From Ceratotherium simum simum (lineage: Eukaryota > Chordata > Mammalia > Perissodactyla > Rhinocerotidae): DNA of 64,000 bases. The stretch is taken from the NCBI RefSeq assembly GCF_000283155.1, contig NW_004454291.1:104258-168257 (forward strand), in the 5' to 3' direction. A program made the position numbers and the translations under genes. The notes under the pieces are model-generated. The model was given only the letters and a program-made list of their open reading frames with translations, did no database searches and had not been told where the DNA came from. This document shows positions 22,791-34,580 of the stretch, piece by piece; position 1 is the stretch's first letter, and each line of letters opens with the position of its first letter.

Positions 22791-23760
22791 GAGAGTGCTT
22801 CTGGGCTCTGCTGAAGTCCTGCTTCTGTTGACTGCCTGGCTTACAATAAACGCCCAATAAATACTTTTTGTTTGTGTCTGTTGTACGCTGGTGTCCTGCC
22901 CAGATCCCTGTTGCCCTGCTGGCCCACCCTTCCCCCAGCTGCTCTGAGTTTTGGCTGCTAAGAGCTTGCAGCTGTCCCTCTTCTCCAGAGACTCTGGAGA
23001 ATTGCCCTCAGGTGATGGGAGCTGCCTCACCCAGGAGTTACCTGCCGTCCCCACCCCCCAGCCAATGACTGATTGGCATGGGGTACAGAAGGCTGATTCA
23101 CTCACCTCAAGTGGGGGGAAACGTTCAGTTTATGCTCCAGAACCAACCCCCCCCCCCTTTGTGAATGAGGCCAGGGCTAGACTTGACCAGACTACATCTG
23201 TGTTTGGCTCTGCCCTTCTCTGTCCTGATTCATTCCCTCCCACAATGACTTTTCCTAAAGAGCATGCCTCAACAAGTCACATGGCTTTGAATTCCTGTCT
23301 CAGGCTCTGCTTTAGGGAACCCAATCTAAGACATTTGGTGCCATGAGTGGTCCTAGGAGGCTGACTGTAAGAATGGACTGTGGAGTTGGCCACTCTCCAT
23401 GAGGCAATGGGGACCCGGTCACTGATGGTGGGCGGAGTATCTGTATTCCCTGGCATGTGGTGGCTGTTCAGTTGTGAGACATTCACTGTGGTGAATTGGG
23501 ATGGGATACGTGTGGAAAGGGGTATACTGACTTGGGTAAGGTTTGGGGAGAAAAATGAAAATTATATAAGGATTATGGAAATAGGTGGCTCTTGCTGAAA
23601 GCCACCAATTTCTTGAAGAGAGAAAAATGACACACTCGTGACAAATAACCACCAACTTAATGCAAAGTGTGTGAGAGGGCCTCCTTGATGGCATTTAAGG
23701 AGACTGTTGTCTCCTGCAAACAGAATCACAGAGCTAAAGGTCAGATGTAAGACTTAATTG
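22791..23760 (+). mobile_element. Old LTR retroelement relic (ERVL-like)
   Basis: GGCTCTGCTTTAGGGAACCC followed by AATCTAAGACA, ending at 23333, is the typical close of a mammalian ERVL-type LTR. TTTGGTGCCATGAGTGG right after it resembles a primer-binding site, and AGGCTGACTGTAAGAATGGAC a leader. It is broken, with no coding frame left. The left limit is a guess. Confidence 0.45.
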
Positions 23761-23782
23761 AGAATGATGTCAATAAAGCCTG

Positions 23783-24050
23783 GTGTTAATGTTTATTGAG
23801 CATTTACCATGTTCTAAACATCATGCTAAGCACTTTAGGTAGACCTTCTCACTTAATCCTCACAACATGATGACTACTTGCTCATATTTGCACTTAATAG
23901 CACCCTTATTTTACAGTTGGGAAAAACAGGTTCAGATTAGTTCATTCATTTGCCCAAAGTCACACAGCCAATATGTGGCAGAACCAGCATTTGAACCTAG
24001 ATCATTTTGCCTCCAAAAGCTGAGCTCTTAATACTATGCCTTATGTTATT
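23783..24050 (-). repeat. MIR SINE
   Basis: GAGCATTTACCATGTTCTAA, CTTAATCCTCACAACATGATG and GCCCAAAGTCACACAGCCAA give the reversed MIR nearly end to end. Confidence 0.75.
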
Positions 24051-24112
24051 AAACAGCAAGCATTACAAAGTGGTGAAATTATGTTCTTGTCATCTGTGTG
24101 AAAAACAGTTTT

Positions 24113-24358
24113 GGGGCTGGCCCGGTGGCGCAAGTGGTTAAGTGTGCGTGCTCCGCTGTGGCGGCCTGCGGTTCGCCAGTTTGGATCCCGGGCATGTACC
24201 GACACACTGCTTGGCAAGCCATGCTGTGGCGGCGTCCCATATAAAGTGGAGGAAGATGGGCACGGATGTTAGCCCAGGGCCAGTCTTCCTCAGCAACAAA
24301 AAGAAGAGGATTGGCAGATGTTAGCATAGGGCTGATCTCCTCACAAAAAACAAAAAAC
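24113..24358 (+). mobile_element. ERE SINE, GCGCAAGTGG subfamily
   Basis: GGGGCTGGCCCGGTGGCGCA head, the duplicated GTTCGCCAGTTTGG before the B-box, and two tail units. AACAGTTTT lies on both sides (24104-24112, 24359-24367). Confidence 0.92.
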
Positions 24359-24623
24359 AACAGTTTTGATCCAAGATGTGATAAAATCATACAATTAGAG
24401 AATCTTAGAATTGTAACGGGTCCCATGGGATCATCAAACCCAACCTCCCACCGGTTGGAGGAGTCCCCATTCAACTTGTAGGCACGTGCCTGTAACAAAT
24501 GCTTAATAACTGTGTTGAACTAGAGAAGACATTTCCTGGCAACAGATTATCCAGTTTCTGCATGAGGGTCTTCCAGTGATGGGGAGTTCATTGCCTCTGA
24601 AGGCAGCCTCTTCCCCCCCCCCC

Positions 24624-24816
24624 TTTTTTTTTTTTGGTGAGGAAGATTGGCCCTGAACTAACATCTGTGCCAATCTTCCTCTACTTTGTATTTGGGACGC
24701 TGCCACAACATGGCTTGATGCAGCGTGTAAGTCCGTACCCAGGATCTGAACCCACGAACCCCAGGCTGCCGAAGCGGAGCGTGTGCAGTTAGCCACTACA
24801 CCACCGGGCCAGCCCC
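24624..24816 (-). mobile_element. ERE-type SINE, older form with one tail unit
   Basis: Antisense copy: T run, a single unit CTGAACTAACATCTGTG, B-box complement and head complement ACCGGGCCAGCCCC. It inserted beside an even older repeat fragment (24405-24620, perhaps L3/CR1). Confidence 0.85.
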
Positions 24817-25572
24817 AGTCTCTTCTATTTTAAAACAGCTCTGATTGCCAGAAGCTTCTTTCTCTGCTGAAAACTACATTGATCTGTAGTATTAACGTCT
24901 TTCTCTCATTGCTCCTAGTTGCAGGAAAAAAATTAAGACAATTTTATGATTTGAACATTTGACTGAAAAGTTTTTTGCTGCCCTTCAGTCACCACATCCA
25001 TCGTAGCCTTCCCTTCTCAACCTGCAAGAGGAAAGGGAAACAAAATATTAGGGTCATATTTTGTTTGCTCAAGTTTGGGCAAGTTAGAGCAAGATTTGTT
25101 TTCTCAAGACGCTACATATTCTTTTTAACATCAAAATGTTGGAAAGGAATAAAAGCAAAAAAGGAACAGAACAGTAGAATCTGCATTCCAATTACATCAG
25201 TAAATGGGTGCATGGAGCATGCTGGTTGAATTCGATAGAGATATTTGCTACACTACTGGGGCAGGGAGAAGCCTGTGGTTGATTCTATCAAAAATTTTTG
25301 TTGTTTTTACAAAAGCATGGGAGCCATCTGAGTGTGATCCAGTCATTAGCTTGGGTTCTTTCCTTGCAGAAGGAACAGTTAGAAACACCATGTGCTAGTT
25401 CTCAAAACTTGTGACCTGCACATTCCACCCAGGAGGCTAGATTCCCCATCAGTCCGTTATTTCTATCTCCTTGGTCAGGAGCTGCTTCTAAACCTTTGTC
25501 TTTTCCCCTGACTGAGGAAGGAGGTTAAATTCTCCTCGATTTAGGAAGGCTCAGGGAACCACTGAGACAGCG

Positions 25573-25760
25573 AGACCTCCCGGATTCCTAGAGAACACGG
25601 AGGGGGTGGAGCTTCGGGGGAGGGGCGGTGCTGTGACGCACTTCCGCTAAGCTTTCCAGGACTTGTTCTATTTGTCTTGAAGGTCTGGTCTTCGGCTTGT
25701 TGTGTCTTTCCCGGGCCGAGCCCACGGCTCTGAGTTCTTGGCTGCAGGTGGTGGAGGGGA
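25573..25760 (+). promoter_or_regulatory. Orphan promoter-like block homologous to the ZKSCAN5 promoter
   Basis: CCTCCCGGATTCCTAGAGA at 25576-25594 matches the ZKSCAN5 element at all but one base, and the later landmarks CTTCGGCTTG and CTTGGCTGC fall at offsets within ten bases of those at ZKSCAN5. TGTGACGCACTTCCG (25632-25646) is identical to the FAM200A promoter site. About eleven CpGs survive in 200 bases. No coding exon follows on this strand. It may be the promoter of an unannotated RNA or of a lost gene. Confidence 0.55.
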
Positions 25761-26603
25761 CTTGAGGTGCATAGTCACTGTCTCTGGCATTTGGCTCCAG
25801 CAGGGTGTGGAGAGAAGCCCCTCTCCCACATTTCACTCTCCCCCTGCCCAATCCAGCTATGTACTTTGAGTTAACCCAAATGATGGGATTGATTAGGAAG
25901 GGCAGTGGAGACAAAACAAGACACTAGTATTTTTCTGCCCTTGTACAAATCATAGGAAAATTTCACCAGCAAGTGCAGCTTTGGTGGTTTGGATCCAAGG
26001 AGAAAGAACAACCTAGAGAAGTTCCAGAAGAAGGAAGCTACAAAAATTAGGGTGGTCACAGATTTGAACCTGCCAAATCACAGATAGTAGAACTAAGAGA
26101 CACTCCTTGAAATCGGAATGAGATTAGGAGAAAAATTATCAGAAGTACACTTGCTCCATGGGTAGTAAACTAATGAAGTACCTACAGAGATACAGAAAAT
26201 ATAGCAGATAAAAAATTAGGGATATTCAAGGGTGAGCACCAAAGTGGAGGAACTAGTGTGTTTTGGAATTGATGTCAAGGACAATTTTACCTCTTCACAA
26301 CCTGTCTGTCCCTTGGTGCCTCTGACAGAGGCAGAACGATGAGCACGATGAATCATGAGTTGATGCAATATGGTAACTGCTTTGTTTTATCCTTGGCTGG
26401 AAATATTACAAATATATACCACTGATCATGAGGGCGACCAGGAGAGAATATGACTGGATTAGCACAAACCCATCACCAGGCCTAGATAAATAACCTTGAC
26501 AAGCCGTTGGGACAATAGTATAATCTTGTTTCTAAGAGAAAGAAAGTTAGATTTGTTGTGCACCTGATCATGTGCTTATTTCTGTGCTAAGTACCTTACA
26601 TGT
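25761..26603. other. Intergenic, nothing recognised
   Basis: It lies downstream of the orphan promoter-like block. I see no splice-bounded coding exon and no known repeat; 25900-26330 may be an old transposon I cannot name. Confidence 0.35.
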
Positions 26604-26997
26604 TGTGTTAGTCTGCTCTGGCTGCCATATCAAAATGCCACAGACTGGGGACTTAGAAATTTATTTTCTCACCATTCTGGAGGCTGGAAATCAGAGATTG
26701 GTAGAGTTGGTTTCTACAGAAATTGTAGAGTTGGTTTCTACTGAGCCATGTCTCCTTGGCTTGCAGAGGGCTGTCTTCTCGCTGTGTCCTCACATGTCCT
26801 TTCCTCTGAGCGTGTGCACTCCTGGTGTCTCTTCCTCTTCTTATAAGGACACCAGTCCTATCAATGAGGGCCCCACCCTTATGACCTCATTTAACATTAA
26901 TTACCTCCTTAAAGGCCCTATCACCAAATACAGTCATCCTGGGAGTTAGGTCTTCAATGTATGAATTTTGGGGGGACACAATTCAGTCCATAACACA
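26604..26997 (-). mobile_element. MLT1-like LTR (ERVL-MaLR), antisense
   Basis: The phrases TTAGTCTGCTCTGGCTGCCA, CTTCTTATAAGGACACCAG, GGCCCCACCCTTATGACCTC and ACACAATTCAGTCCATAACA are the reversed MLT1 LTR almost complete. The ends TGTGTTA and TAACACA mirror each other, and flanks CATGT and CATGG may be the five-base target site. About 19 bases (TGTAGAGTTGGTTTCTAC) are doubled inside at 26699-26745. Confidence 0.8.
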
Positions 26998-27425
26998 TGG
27001 CTTACCATGTATTTACAATAACTACTTGAGTGTATACCAATTTTACAGTTGGGCAATCTGAGCCTCAGAAAGTTAATAAATTGTCCATGGTCAGATAGGT
27101 AGCAAGAATTGGAGTCAAGGCTATGACCCTGATGTACCCAGCTCTGAAGCCTGAGTTATTTCTCTGCAGTATGTGGAGTATCTTTTTTCTTATGTATTTC
27201 GATGAATGTTTATGCTCTATATAGTGCTTTAAGTTTCCAAAGCATTGTCATATGATCTTCAAAAGCTCTTCAGGGAAAGCAAGCAATATAGTCCCATTTT
27301 GTAGATGAAGAAAATGGAGGCACAGTGATATTATGACTTGACCATAACTCTGAAATGGAGCCTGGAGCCTCAGGTCTCCCAAATCCTAACCTAGGTAGTG
27401 CTCTACACTACAGTGAGAGAAAAGA
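26998..27425 (-). repeat. Two MIR SINE fragments
   Basis: About 27030-27170 and 27180-27420 each show the reversed MIR core: TTTTACAGTTGGGCAATCTG..., and CCATTTTGTAGATGAAGAAA... with loss of the ends. Confidence 0.6.
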
Positions 27426-28221
27426 AGGTTGGGATATGATGTTTTCACAGCTTTCTAATTCTCTCATTCTGGCAGAAAATTGCTCGAATCTCCCCTCCCC
27501 ATTCCAACATCTTTCCAGATAAGGAGGGTTGACTGGGATGTGGAGACTTGGGGCTGTTTCCTTGCATGTTCCCAGCCTCCCAGGGAGGCTTCAGTTGGCA
27601 TAGTGTTCACCTCAAAAGGGAGTGTATTGCCATATCTCTCCCTTAAGACAGCAAGATGTTGAGAAACTGCCTTCCATTCTGGGACCCTAGCCAGTCCTAG
27701 TCCAGGAATGAGAAGCCTGGAGTATGACCTTAGACAATTTATGACAGCTCCCCAGAATTATCTCTGAGGCACTCTGAGCAAACCAGGGCAGGAGCAGCTA
27801 TGGAAAGTGGATTATTAGTGCATCATTCCCAGCCTTGAGGGTCATGGAACAGCTTTTTCTTTCCTGTTTTGTCTGTCATCTTCAACATTAATCTTCTTCT
27901 TAGGAAAGAGATCATCTCTTTAATTGGGGGTCCTTATGGTTTTGGAGGACTATTTGCCTGATTTTTTATTCTCAAAACCTGAGTAACAAGGGTAAGAAGT
28001 CAGCTTAGCATGTATATTAGAATATTAGTTACAGTCTTAGAATATTAGTTTGCTTCCAATTCTTTCCTGTGCACTTGTAGCTCAGTAGGGAAGTTCTGCT
28101 TTGTTATGTATTAAGGGTACTGGCGGTTTAAATGATTATAAAGTGTGTTCACATCCACTATCTCACTTTCAATTTGCAGTTTCCCTGTAAGCAAGATGGA
28201 GCAGGTATTATAAAATAGACC

Positions 28222-28459
28222 CACCGGCCTGGTGGCTTAGCGGTTAAGTGCGCAACTCCACTGCTGGCGGCCCGGGTTCGGATCCCGGGCGTGCACCGAC
28301 GCACCGCTTGTCCAGCCAGGCTGAGGCCGCGGCCCACATACAGCAACTAGAAGGATGTGCAGCTATGACATACAACTGTCTACTGGGGCTTTGGGGGAAA
28401 AATAAATAAATAAAAATTAGATGGGGTTCAGGTGTATTTCCCTAAAAAAATAAATAAAT
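28222..28459 (+). mobile_element. ERE SINE carrying a 3' transduced piece
   Basis: The SINE has the CAGCAACTAGAAGGATGTG tail type, then an A-rich end (AAAAATAAATAAATAAAAA), then about 27 bases of other sequence (from TTAGATGGGG to TTTCCCT), then a second A-rich end. AAAATAGACCCA flanks the whole unit exactly at 28210-28221 and 28460-28471, so both tails arrived in one insertion. Confidence 0.88.
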
Positions 28460-28644
28460 AAAATAGACCCAGAAAAATTCAGTAACTTATCTAAGATTAA
28501 CAAACCTATTAGCAGAGCTGGAACTAAAAAGCTGAGCTTAACACGACAGTGGTGATCTAAAACAGGAAAGTTAGGAACCCCTGATGAAGAATAAAGAAAC
28601 TCAGCCTGCCCCAGTATCCTCATTATTGGGCTTTGTGATTAGGA

Positions 28645-28825
28645 GGAATGTGCTTTGTTCTGTGAACCAGAGGGTTGGTTTCTAGCTCTGGCTTTCCCAC
28701 TATTACCTGTGACCCTGAGCAGGTCACTACTTTCTCTTGGGCCTTGTTTTTTCTCATGGGAAAGGTGAGGTGGTTGGATTAAATAGCCTTAAGGCCCCTC
28801 TGGCTCTAACTCTATAATTCTGGGA
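28645..28825 (+). repeat. MIR SINE fragment
   Basis: GGTTTCTAGCTCTGGCTTTC, TGTGACCCTGAGCAGGTCAC and TTGGATTAAATAGCC follow the MIR order in sense orientation. Confidence 0.6.
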
Positions 28826-29114
28826 CCTTTCAGAGTCAGATATAAATGGGAAAAAGAGACCCTGATCTACATTCACTTATTCATTCATCATTGTATTCAA
28901 CAAATATCTGTTGAGGACCTACTATGTGTGACATTAACTAAAAGCATAGAGTACAAATAATTAAAAATTTTCGGAAATATCACAAATGAAAAGGACAGGG
29001 TATAATGCGAATAAATAACAAAGGGACTTACTTTAAATTGGTGCACAAGGAAGAAGTCTAAGGAAGTCAAATTTAAAACTGAGACCAGAAAGAAGGAAGG
29101 GAGCTGAGAGACTG

Positions 29115-29690
29115 AATATAAAAACAGACAGTAGCCAGACCATATATAAAAATAGAACCTGGCTCACAATCTGCAGCAACCAGCCCAAGAAACCAACCTA
29201 TAATCTACAGTAAACAGCCCAGGGAGCCAACCTACTATCTACAAGTCAGACTTGTAGGAATTCAGACCACTGTCTTCAGCAACCAGTCCAGGAAGCCAAA
29301 CAATAGCCCCTGTAACAATCGTCCCCAAATAACCAGGACTTGATTAATAACTGACAGCTTCCCTAATATTTGCTCTTGCTTCCAACTTAGTACCAACTGG
29401 GGAAAGCCAAATATGTGCCCTTAACCAGTCACATAGGATGCCCTGCTTCTAGTCAGCCCGCCCAAAGCTTCCCCAGGCCAACAGCCTCCAATCAAAGCAC
29501 ACATGAAACCTTCCCTGTTGTCCACTCCTTTGCCTGGCTTTGAGTCTCACAACACAAGTGATGGTGGCTGACTGCCTTGCTATAGCAGGCTCCAAATTAA
29601 TAGCCTTTACTTGCTTTCATTTGGGTGGTCTCTGTTTATTTCCACAGAGCTGGTCAGGTGAATAAAGTGACATAGTCTGTTCTCAGCAGT
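29115..29690 (+). mobile_element. LTR-like insert within the L2
   Basis: Repeating phrases (AACCAGCCCAAGAAACCAAC, AAACAGCCCAGGGAGCCAAC) and a close reading CTTTCATTTGGGTGGTCTC, then TGTTTATTTCCACAG, look like the U3 and U5 ends of a retroviral-type LTR. The family is not identified. Confidence 0.4.
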
Positions 29691-30052
29691 GGAAACTGAA
29701 AGGAGATCAGTGTGGCTGCAGCAGGATGGACTAGAGGGAGAGTGGTACGTGGTGAGGTGAGAGAGGTGGGTGAGGGCTGATCATCCAGGGTCTTGTAAAG
29801 AATTAGATTTTATCCTAAATGCAATGGGAAATTATTAAAGAGTTTTAAGCAGGGGAGAGACATAATCCTGCTTATATATTTAAAAGTCATTGCTGACTGG
29901 AGAATGGGGACCTTAAGAGCAGAAAGAAGCAGGATCACTTAGGTTACGCTCCTTGGTGCCTTAAGACATAGATGATGGAGGCTTGGACTCTAGTGGGAGT
30001 GGGTTGGAGAGATGAGGGCTAAGTCAGTTCATTATTTAAAAATAGAACCATA

Positions 30053-30247
30053 GGGCCAGCCCCAGTGGCCTAGGGATTACGTTCTGCATGCTCCACTTTG
30101 GCAGCCCAGGTTCGGTTCTCAGATGTGGACCTACACCACTCATCAGTGGCCATGTGGTAGTGGCAGCTCACATACAAAATAAAGGAAGATCGGCCACAGA
30201 TGTTAGCTTAGGGTGAATCTTCCTCAGCAAAAAACAAAAAACAAAAC
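30053..30247 (+). mobile_element. Old ERE-type SINE
   Basis: GGGCCAGCCCCAGTGGCCTA head, degenerate B-box GGTTCGGTTCTC and one tail unit (ATGTTAGCTTAGGG), ending in CAAAAAACAAAAAAC. It is inserted in the L2 copy. Confidence 0.8.
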
Positions 30248-31360
30248 AGAATGATAAAAATCATGGAATTGTAACTCATAATGGCTGGATTTTATGGTAT
30301 GTAGATTATGCCTCAAGAGTGCTGTTTTCAGAAAGTAGAATTGACAGAAGTTAATGATACGATGGAGGTGGGGTAGCGAGAGAGAGGTAGATGTCAGTAT
30401 TGATTACCAGATTTCTGGCTTCAGCATTGGGCAGCTGGTGGTGCCATTTACTGGGCTAGGAATGATTGGGGCAGGAGCAAGGATGTGATTGATATGGTAT
30501 GTGCAGGGTATAGGGAGATAAAGAGTTTGGTTTGGGACATGTTATGTTTTGAAATACATGAAAGGTATTGAAATGGAGATATTTATTTAGTAGACAGGTT
30601 ACAAAGTCCTAAGCTCAAAGGGTAAGTGTGGGCTGCTGATATGAATTTGGCAGTGGTAAAATAATAAATAGTGATAAATAGTGTTCAAAACCATAGGAAT
30701 GACTGAGATCACCTATGGAGAGAATAAAAAGATAGAGGAGGACCTTGGACTGAGTCTTGTAACCCTCTGACGTTTAGAAGCTGGGTAGAGAAGGAGGAGC
30801 CAGTAAGGAGAGAAAAACCAATAGATTATAGCTAAGAGAAGACAGTGTTTTGAGGCGAAGAGAATGGTCAACTTCTGAAAGGCTACCAAAAGGTCAAGCA
30901 AAATGAGGATGGGAAAAAAATCATAATTGTGTTTGGTTACACGGAAGCCAGTGGTAATTCTGGCAAGAGCAGGTTTAGTGGAGTGGTGGGGGTGGCATCT
31001 GGATTGGAGTGGATGGAAGAATGACAAGGAAACAAAGAGGGGTCCATGCCATTTGGATGGAGAAGTTTGGCAGCATTGCGGAGCAGTGAGTCATGGCGGG
31101 TGAAAGGATGTGTAAGGGACAAAGAGGAGGTTTTGTAAGATGGGAGGTATCAGGTCAGGTTTATATGCTCATAGGAATAAACCAGGAGACAGTGAGAGAT
31201 TAGAAGCCAGAAGAGAGAAAGAATAACAGAATTGATGTTCTTGAGAAGAAAGGAGGGCAAGAAACTAGAGCCATAAGTGGAGGTATTTACCTCTAGTAGG
31301 AGAAGGACCACCATCTCCACCATACAGGAGGGAAAAAGGAAAAATGGATGAACACACAAA

Positions 31361-34111
31361 GATTACAGATTTGGTGGTAGGAAGATAAAATTTACAATTA
31401 TCTTTCTCAATTAAGTAAACTAAATCCAAGGTGAGATCATTTGCTGAAAGGTGGCTGAGGGTGGAAACAGGAGGTTTGGGGGGTGTTGAGAACTTGTCTA
31501 CATGAAATGACTGTTGTTACTGTACTAGTCTTCTTATATATCTGGGCACCCATCAAAAGAGCAAATGAAACACCCCATTGGGTAATTTTTGTGCTACCCC
31601 ACATCCTCTGTCCAACCAAGTCACTCAAGAAAATGTTCACTACATACATTTGATGTGTCATCCCTGTAGTAGATACTCTATGGAACAGTTATTCTTAAAA
31701 CCTTATAAGGAAGTTGTCTTAAATAATGTGATATTAACTGTAAGTTAGAATGTTCAGAAAAGTCCATCCATGCGAGGTGGAAGGTCAGAGCACCAAGCTG
31801 CCTATCCCTGCAAGTGGCGGGCTGATGACCATCTGTCAAGGATCTTGTAAGAATGGGCCTGTATTGGATGGGGAATGGACCAAATGACCTCTCATGCCAT
31901 GTGCCTGTCTATCAGAAAGTCTGTGAGGCTGAGTTAGCTCCAGAAAGTGTTATGGAGAAGGTGGCCTTGAAGGGCATATATGACCTGGAATGCCATAGAT
32001 GTCAATGTGCACTTCTGTTTCCCATACAAAATCTCCCAAATATCCCTCTGTCCCTTCTTCCCTGACCATCCCCCAAAGAGTAAGGTAACAACTTGCTAAT
32101 GAGAATATGTCAGAGAATGGTTCAATTTGACTCTGTGCCTCTATTTCCTGAATGACCTTACTGCTAGAAACTCAACAGACTTAAGGAGGGAATTGGGCCA
32201 CATCTAGACTGCTTAAGCTTTGCAGAGAAGACTCCTGTTACCACCATAGTGATGTGGGGGCAACTTATAGCTGGAAACACAGTAACAGTGGTGGTGGGGT
32301 TAGCTGCTGTGGGTACATATGAGAAAATGTAACTGGAGGTGTCCATCTCTCTGCCGTGAAGGGAGCTATGAGCAAAAGGAGGAAGCCTTTCTGAGGCCAC
32401 AGGAGGCTCTATTCTTTTTCCTCTCTGATCTCCACCCTACTCTGCCAATTGAACTCGCCAGTTTTGGCCTCAGCTCTGCTTTCTCAAGTTGCAGAGGGTG
32501 TTGGAAGCCACCTCCACCAATCAAATTTCTCCAGCAGCACCGAGGGTGAGGGCTCTGCAGAAGGATCAGGGTCTGATGGGGACTGATGATGGAATGTTAA
32601 TGAAGCATCTCATAACTTGATTTTCTCATAACTTGATTTTCTTCCATTGCCATGAATTGTCTCCACACAAGTGTCCATAATTTGTGTTATAGCCCTAGCA
32701 TTTATTTTACTAGCATTTGTCTTTTGTGAATCTGTTTTGCCCTGTGAGCATGTGAGCATGTGTATGCTGTTTTTCCCTTAGGAGGAAAGCTAACCAACGG
32801 TGTCTTCTGCTTCCTTTCCCCACTTCAGAGCCTAAAACAGGTCTGTCACAGGGGATGCCCAATGACTGAGGGTGAAATGACATGTGCTCCACCTTCTTGC
32901 CCAACATTGCTATTCCTATCCACCATTCCACCCTCTTCTTCCCCTTAGAAGTATCCTGTGTGGTCTTTTTCTTTAAGTGTCTGATCTCAAGTGTTTGTTC
33001 CAGCGAGTAGAGAGAGGAGCTAGCCCTCCGGGGGGCGGGGGGAGCCTTGGGTACAAACAGCTCATATATCACCTAGTGGCTATAGGGTGCAAGCAGCCCT
33101 CCACCTTCAACGTCCTAAATGTGAGCACAGACTTTTCCTCTCTTGGCCTTTAGACTTAACCCCCATTCACGTCTCCCCTCTCAGCCCATGGAGGCTGCTA
33201 ACAGGATGTGGCCCCAAAAGATTCAGAGGAGGCATAACTTGAAATAAAACACAATGTTTTCAAGATTATGCGTTGGCCGATGGAACTGTGTGACTCCAAG
33301 GTGATCAAATGGAACACGAAACAGTTAAGTTTTTAATTGAGTAGGTCCTATGTGTTAAAAGTGCAAAAGGGGGAGAGATTAAAGTCTGCTCTCTCTTTAA
33401 GAAGAAAAACCCATATGAACATTGAAGAGTTCCTGAAGCAATGGTTCTTAACATTTTGGGGGTTAGCTAACCCTCTTAGAATCTGTTGAAATCCACCAGT
33501 CTCTCGCCAGAAAAGTACACATTTATACAGAGTTTTATGCAGAGTTTAAGTGTCTGTGGACCCACTGCAATTCCAAAAGGAAGGGCACAGGGGAAAAGCT
33601 GACTCAGAGGAATCGCATCAGGGGCAGGTTGGGGTGGGGGCCCGAGAATACTTAAAGTAAGAAAACACCAAAGTGCCAGGTATAAGATGGGATGTTCACC
33701 AGATATGCAGTTAGAGACTGGGGGAAAAGCCGGTTTATGCAGACTGCATTATGAGTGAGGAAGCAGGCAGAAAGAGTATTTTGGCAGCCCAGAAGAGTAA
33801 AGAAAAAGAGGAAAGGAAATTAGAGTTTCTCTTTATCGGCTTTGATGGTATATATCCTATACATAATAGTTTTTCAATAATAGTTCACAAAATATTTGTA
33901 TTCCTCAAAAACATGAGAGTTGTTGCTAACCTGAATAATATTTGCCTGTGGGACCCAACATGCTTAGCCAGAGGCATACAATAAAGCCAAAACTGGACAG
34001 GCGGAGAAGAAAGGAACTCTCAGAGTTCATCCTAAAATCAGAGTTTATGGCTGAGATAACCCTAGTACAAATTTCAAGGGTTATGAACATTCATATCACG
34101 GCAATCTTGCC
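31361..34111. other. Intergenic, no gene recognised
   Basis: I see no exon chain, promoter or clear repeat across this stretch. The open frames here are short on both strands and have no family motifs. Confidence 0.35.
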
Positions 34112-34285
34112 TTTTTTTTTTTTTTGTGAGGAAGATCAGCCCTGTGCTAATATCTGCTAATACTCCTCTTTTTTTGCTGAGGAAGACTGGCCCTGGGCTA
34201 ACATCCGTGCCCATCTTCCTCTACTTTATATGGGACGCCACCACAGCATGGCTTGACAAGTGGTGTGTCAGTGCACGCCGGGATC
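34112..34285 (-). mobile_element. ERE SINE missing its tRNA-like head
   Basis: Two tail units and the middle part are present, but the copy ends at GCCGGGATCC, right in the B-box, and runs straight into a pyrimidine tract (34286-34340, CTTTCCCTCCTTC repeats). The A-box and GGGGCCGGCCC head are absent. Confidence 0.8.
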
Positions 34286-34342
34286 CCTCTCTCTTTCCCT
34301 CCTTCTTTCCTTCCTTCCTGCCTCCCTCCCTCTTTCCCTTCA
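34286..34342. repeat. Pyrimidine-rich tract
   Basis: A run of C and T with TTCCTTCC and CTCCCTCC units directly joins the truncated SINE. It may have grown from its broken end. Confidence 0.7.
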
Positions 34343-34344
34343 GA

Positions 34345-34580
34345 CGTGTGTAGCGCTTACAATAAGCCAGGCACTCTTCTAGGTGCATTACGTATATTAA
34401 TTCATTTAGTTCTTATAGCAGCCTTATTAGGTAGGTACAATTATTCTTTCCATTTTATAGAGGAAAAAACTGAGGCACACAGAAGCTAAGTGTCTTGCCC
34501 AAGTACAGGCTAATACGTGTTGGAGCGAGGATTCCATCTCAGGCAGAACGGCTTCAGGGTCTGCTCTTCAAGCTTCCTAT
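34345..34580 (-). repeat. MIR SINE
   Basis: AGCGCTTACAATAAGCCAGG, TTATAGAGGAAAAAACTGAG and TAAGTGTCTTGCCCAAG give a nearly whole reversed MIR. Confidence 0.75.

Larger units (their letters stand above)
28870..31360 (-). mobile_element. Long L2 LINE fragment, antisense, interrupted
   Basis: The reversed L2 3' end starts at 28870 (TTCAACAAATATCTGTTGAGG) and resumes at about 29690 (GGTCTTGTAAAGAATTAGATTTT..., TTTTAAGCAGGGGAGAGACAT). It runs on to about 31360, with an LTR-like piece (29115-29690) and an ERE (30053-30247) within it. Confidence 0.6.

Noticed and set aside
25573..25760. Orphan block as an alternative ZKSCAN5 first exon
   Set aside because: It lies downstream of the ZKSCAN5 stop and points away from the gene.
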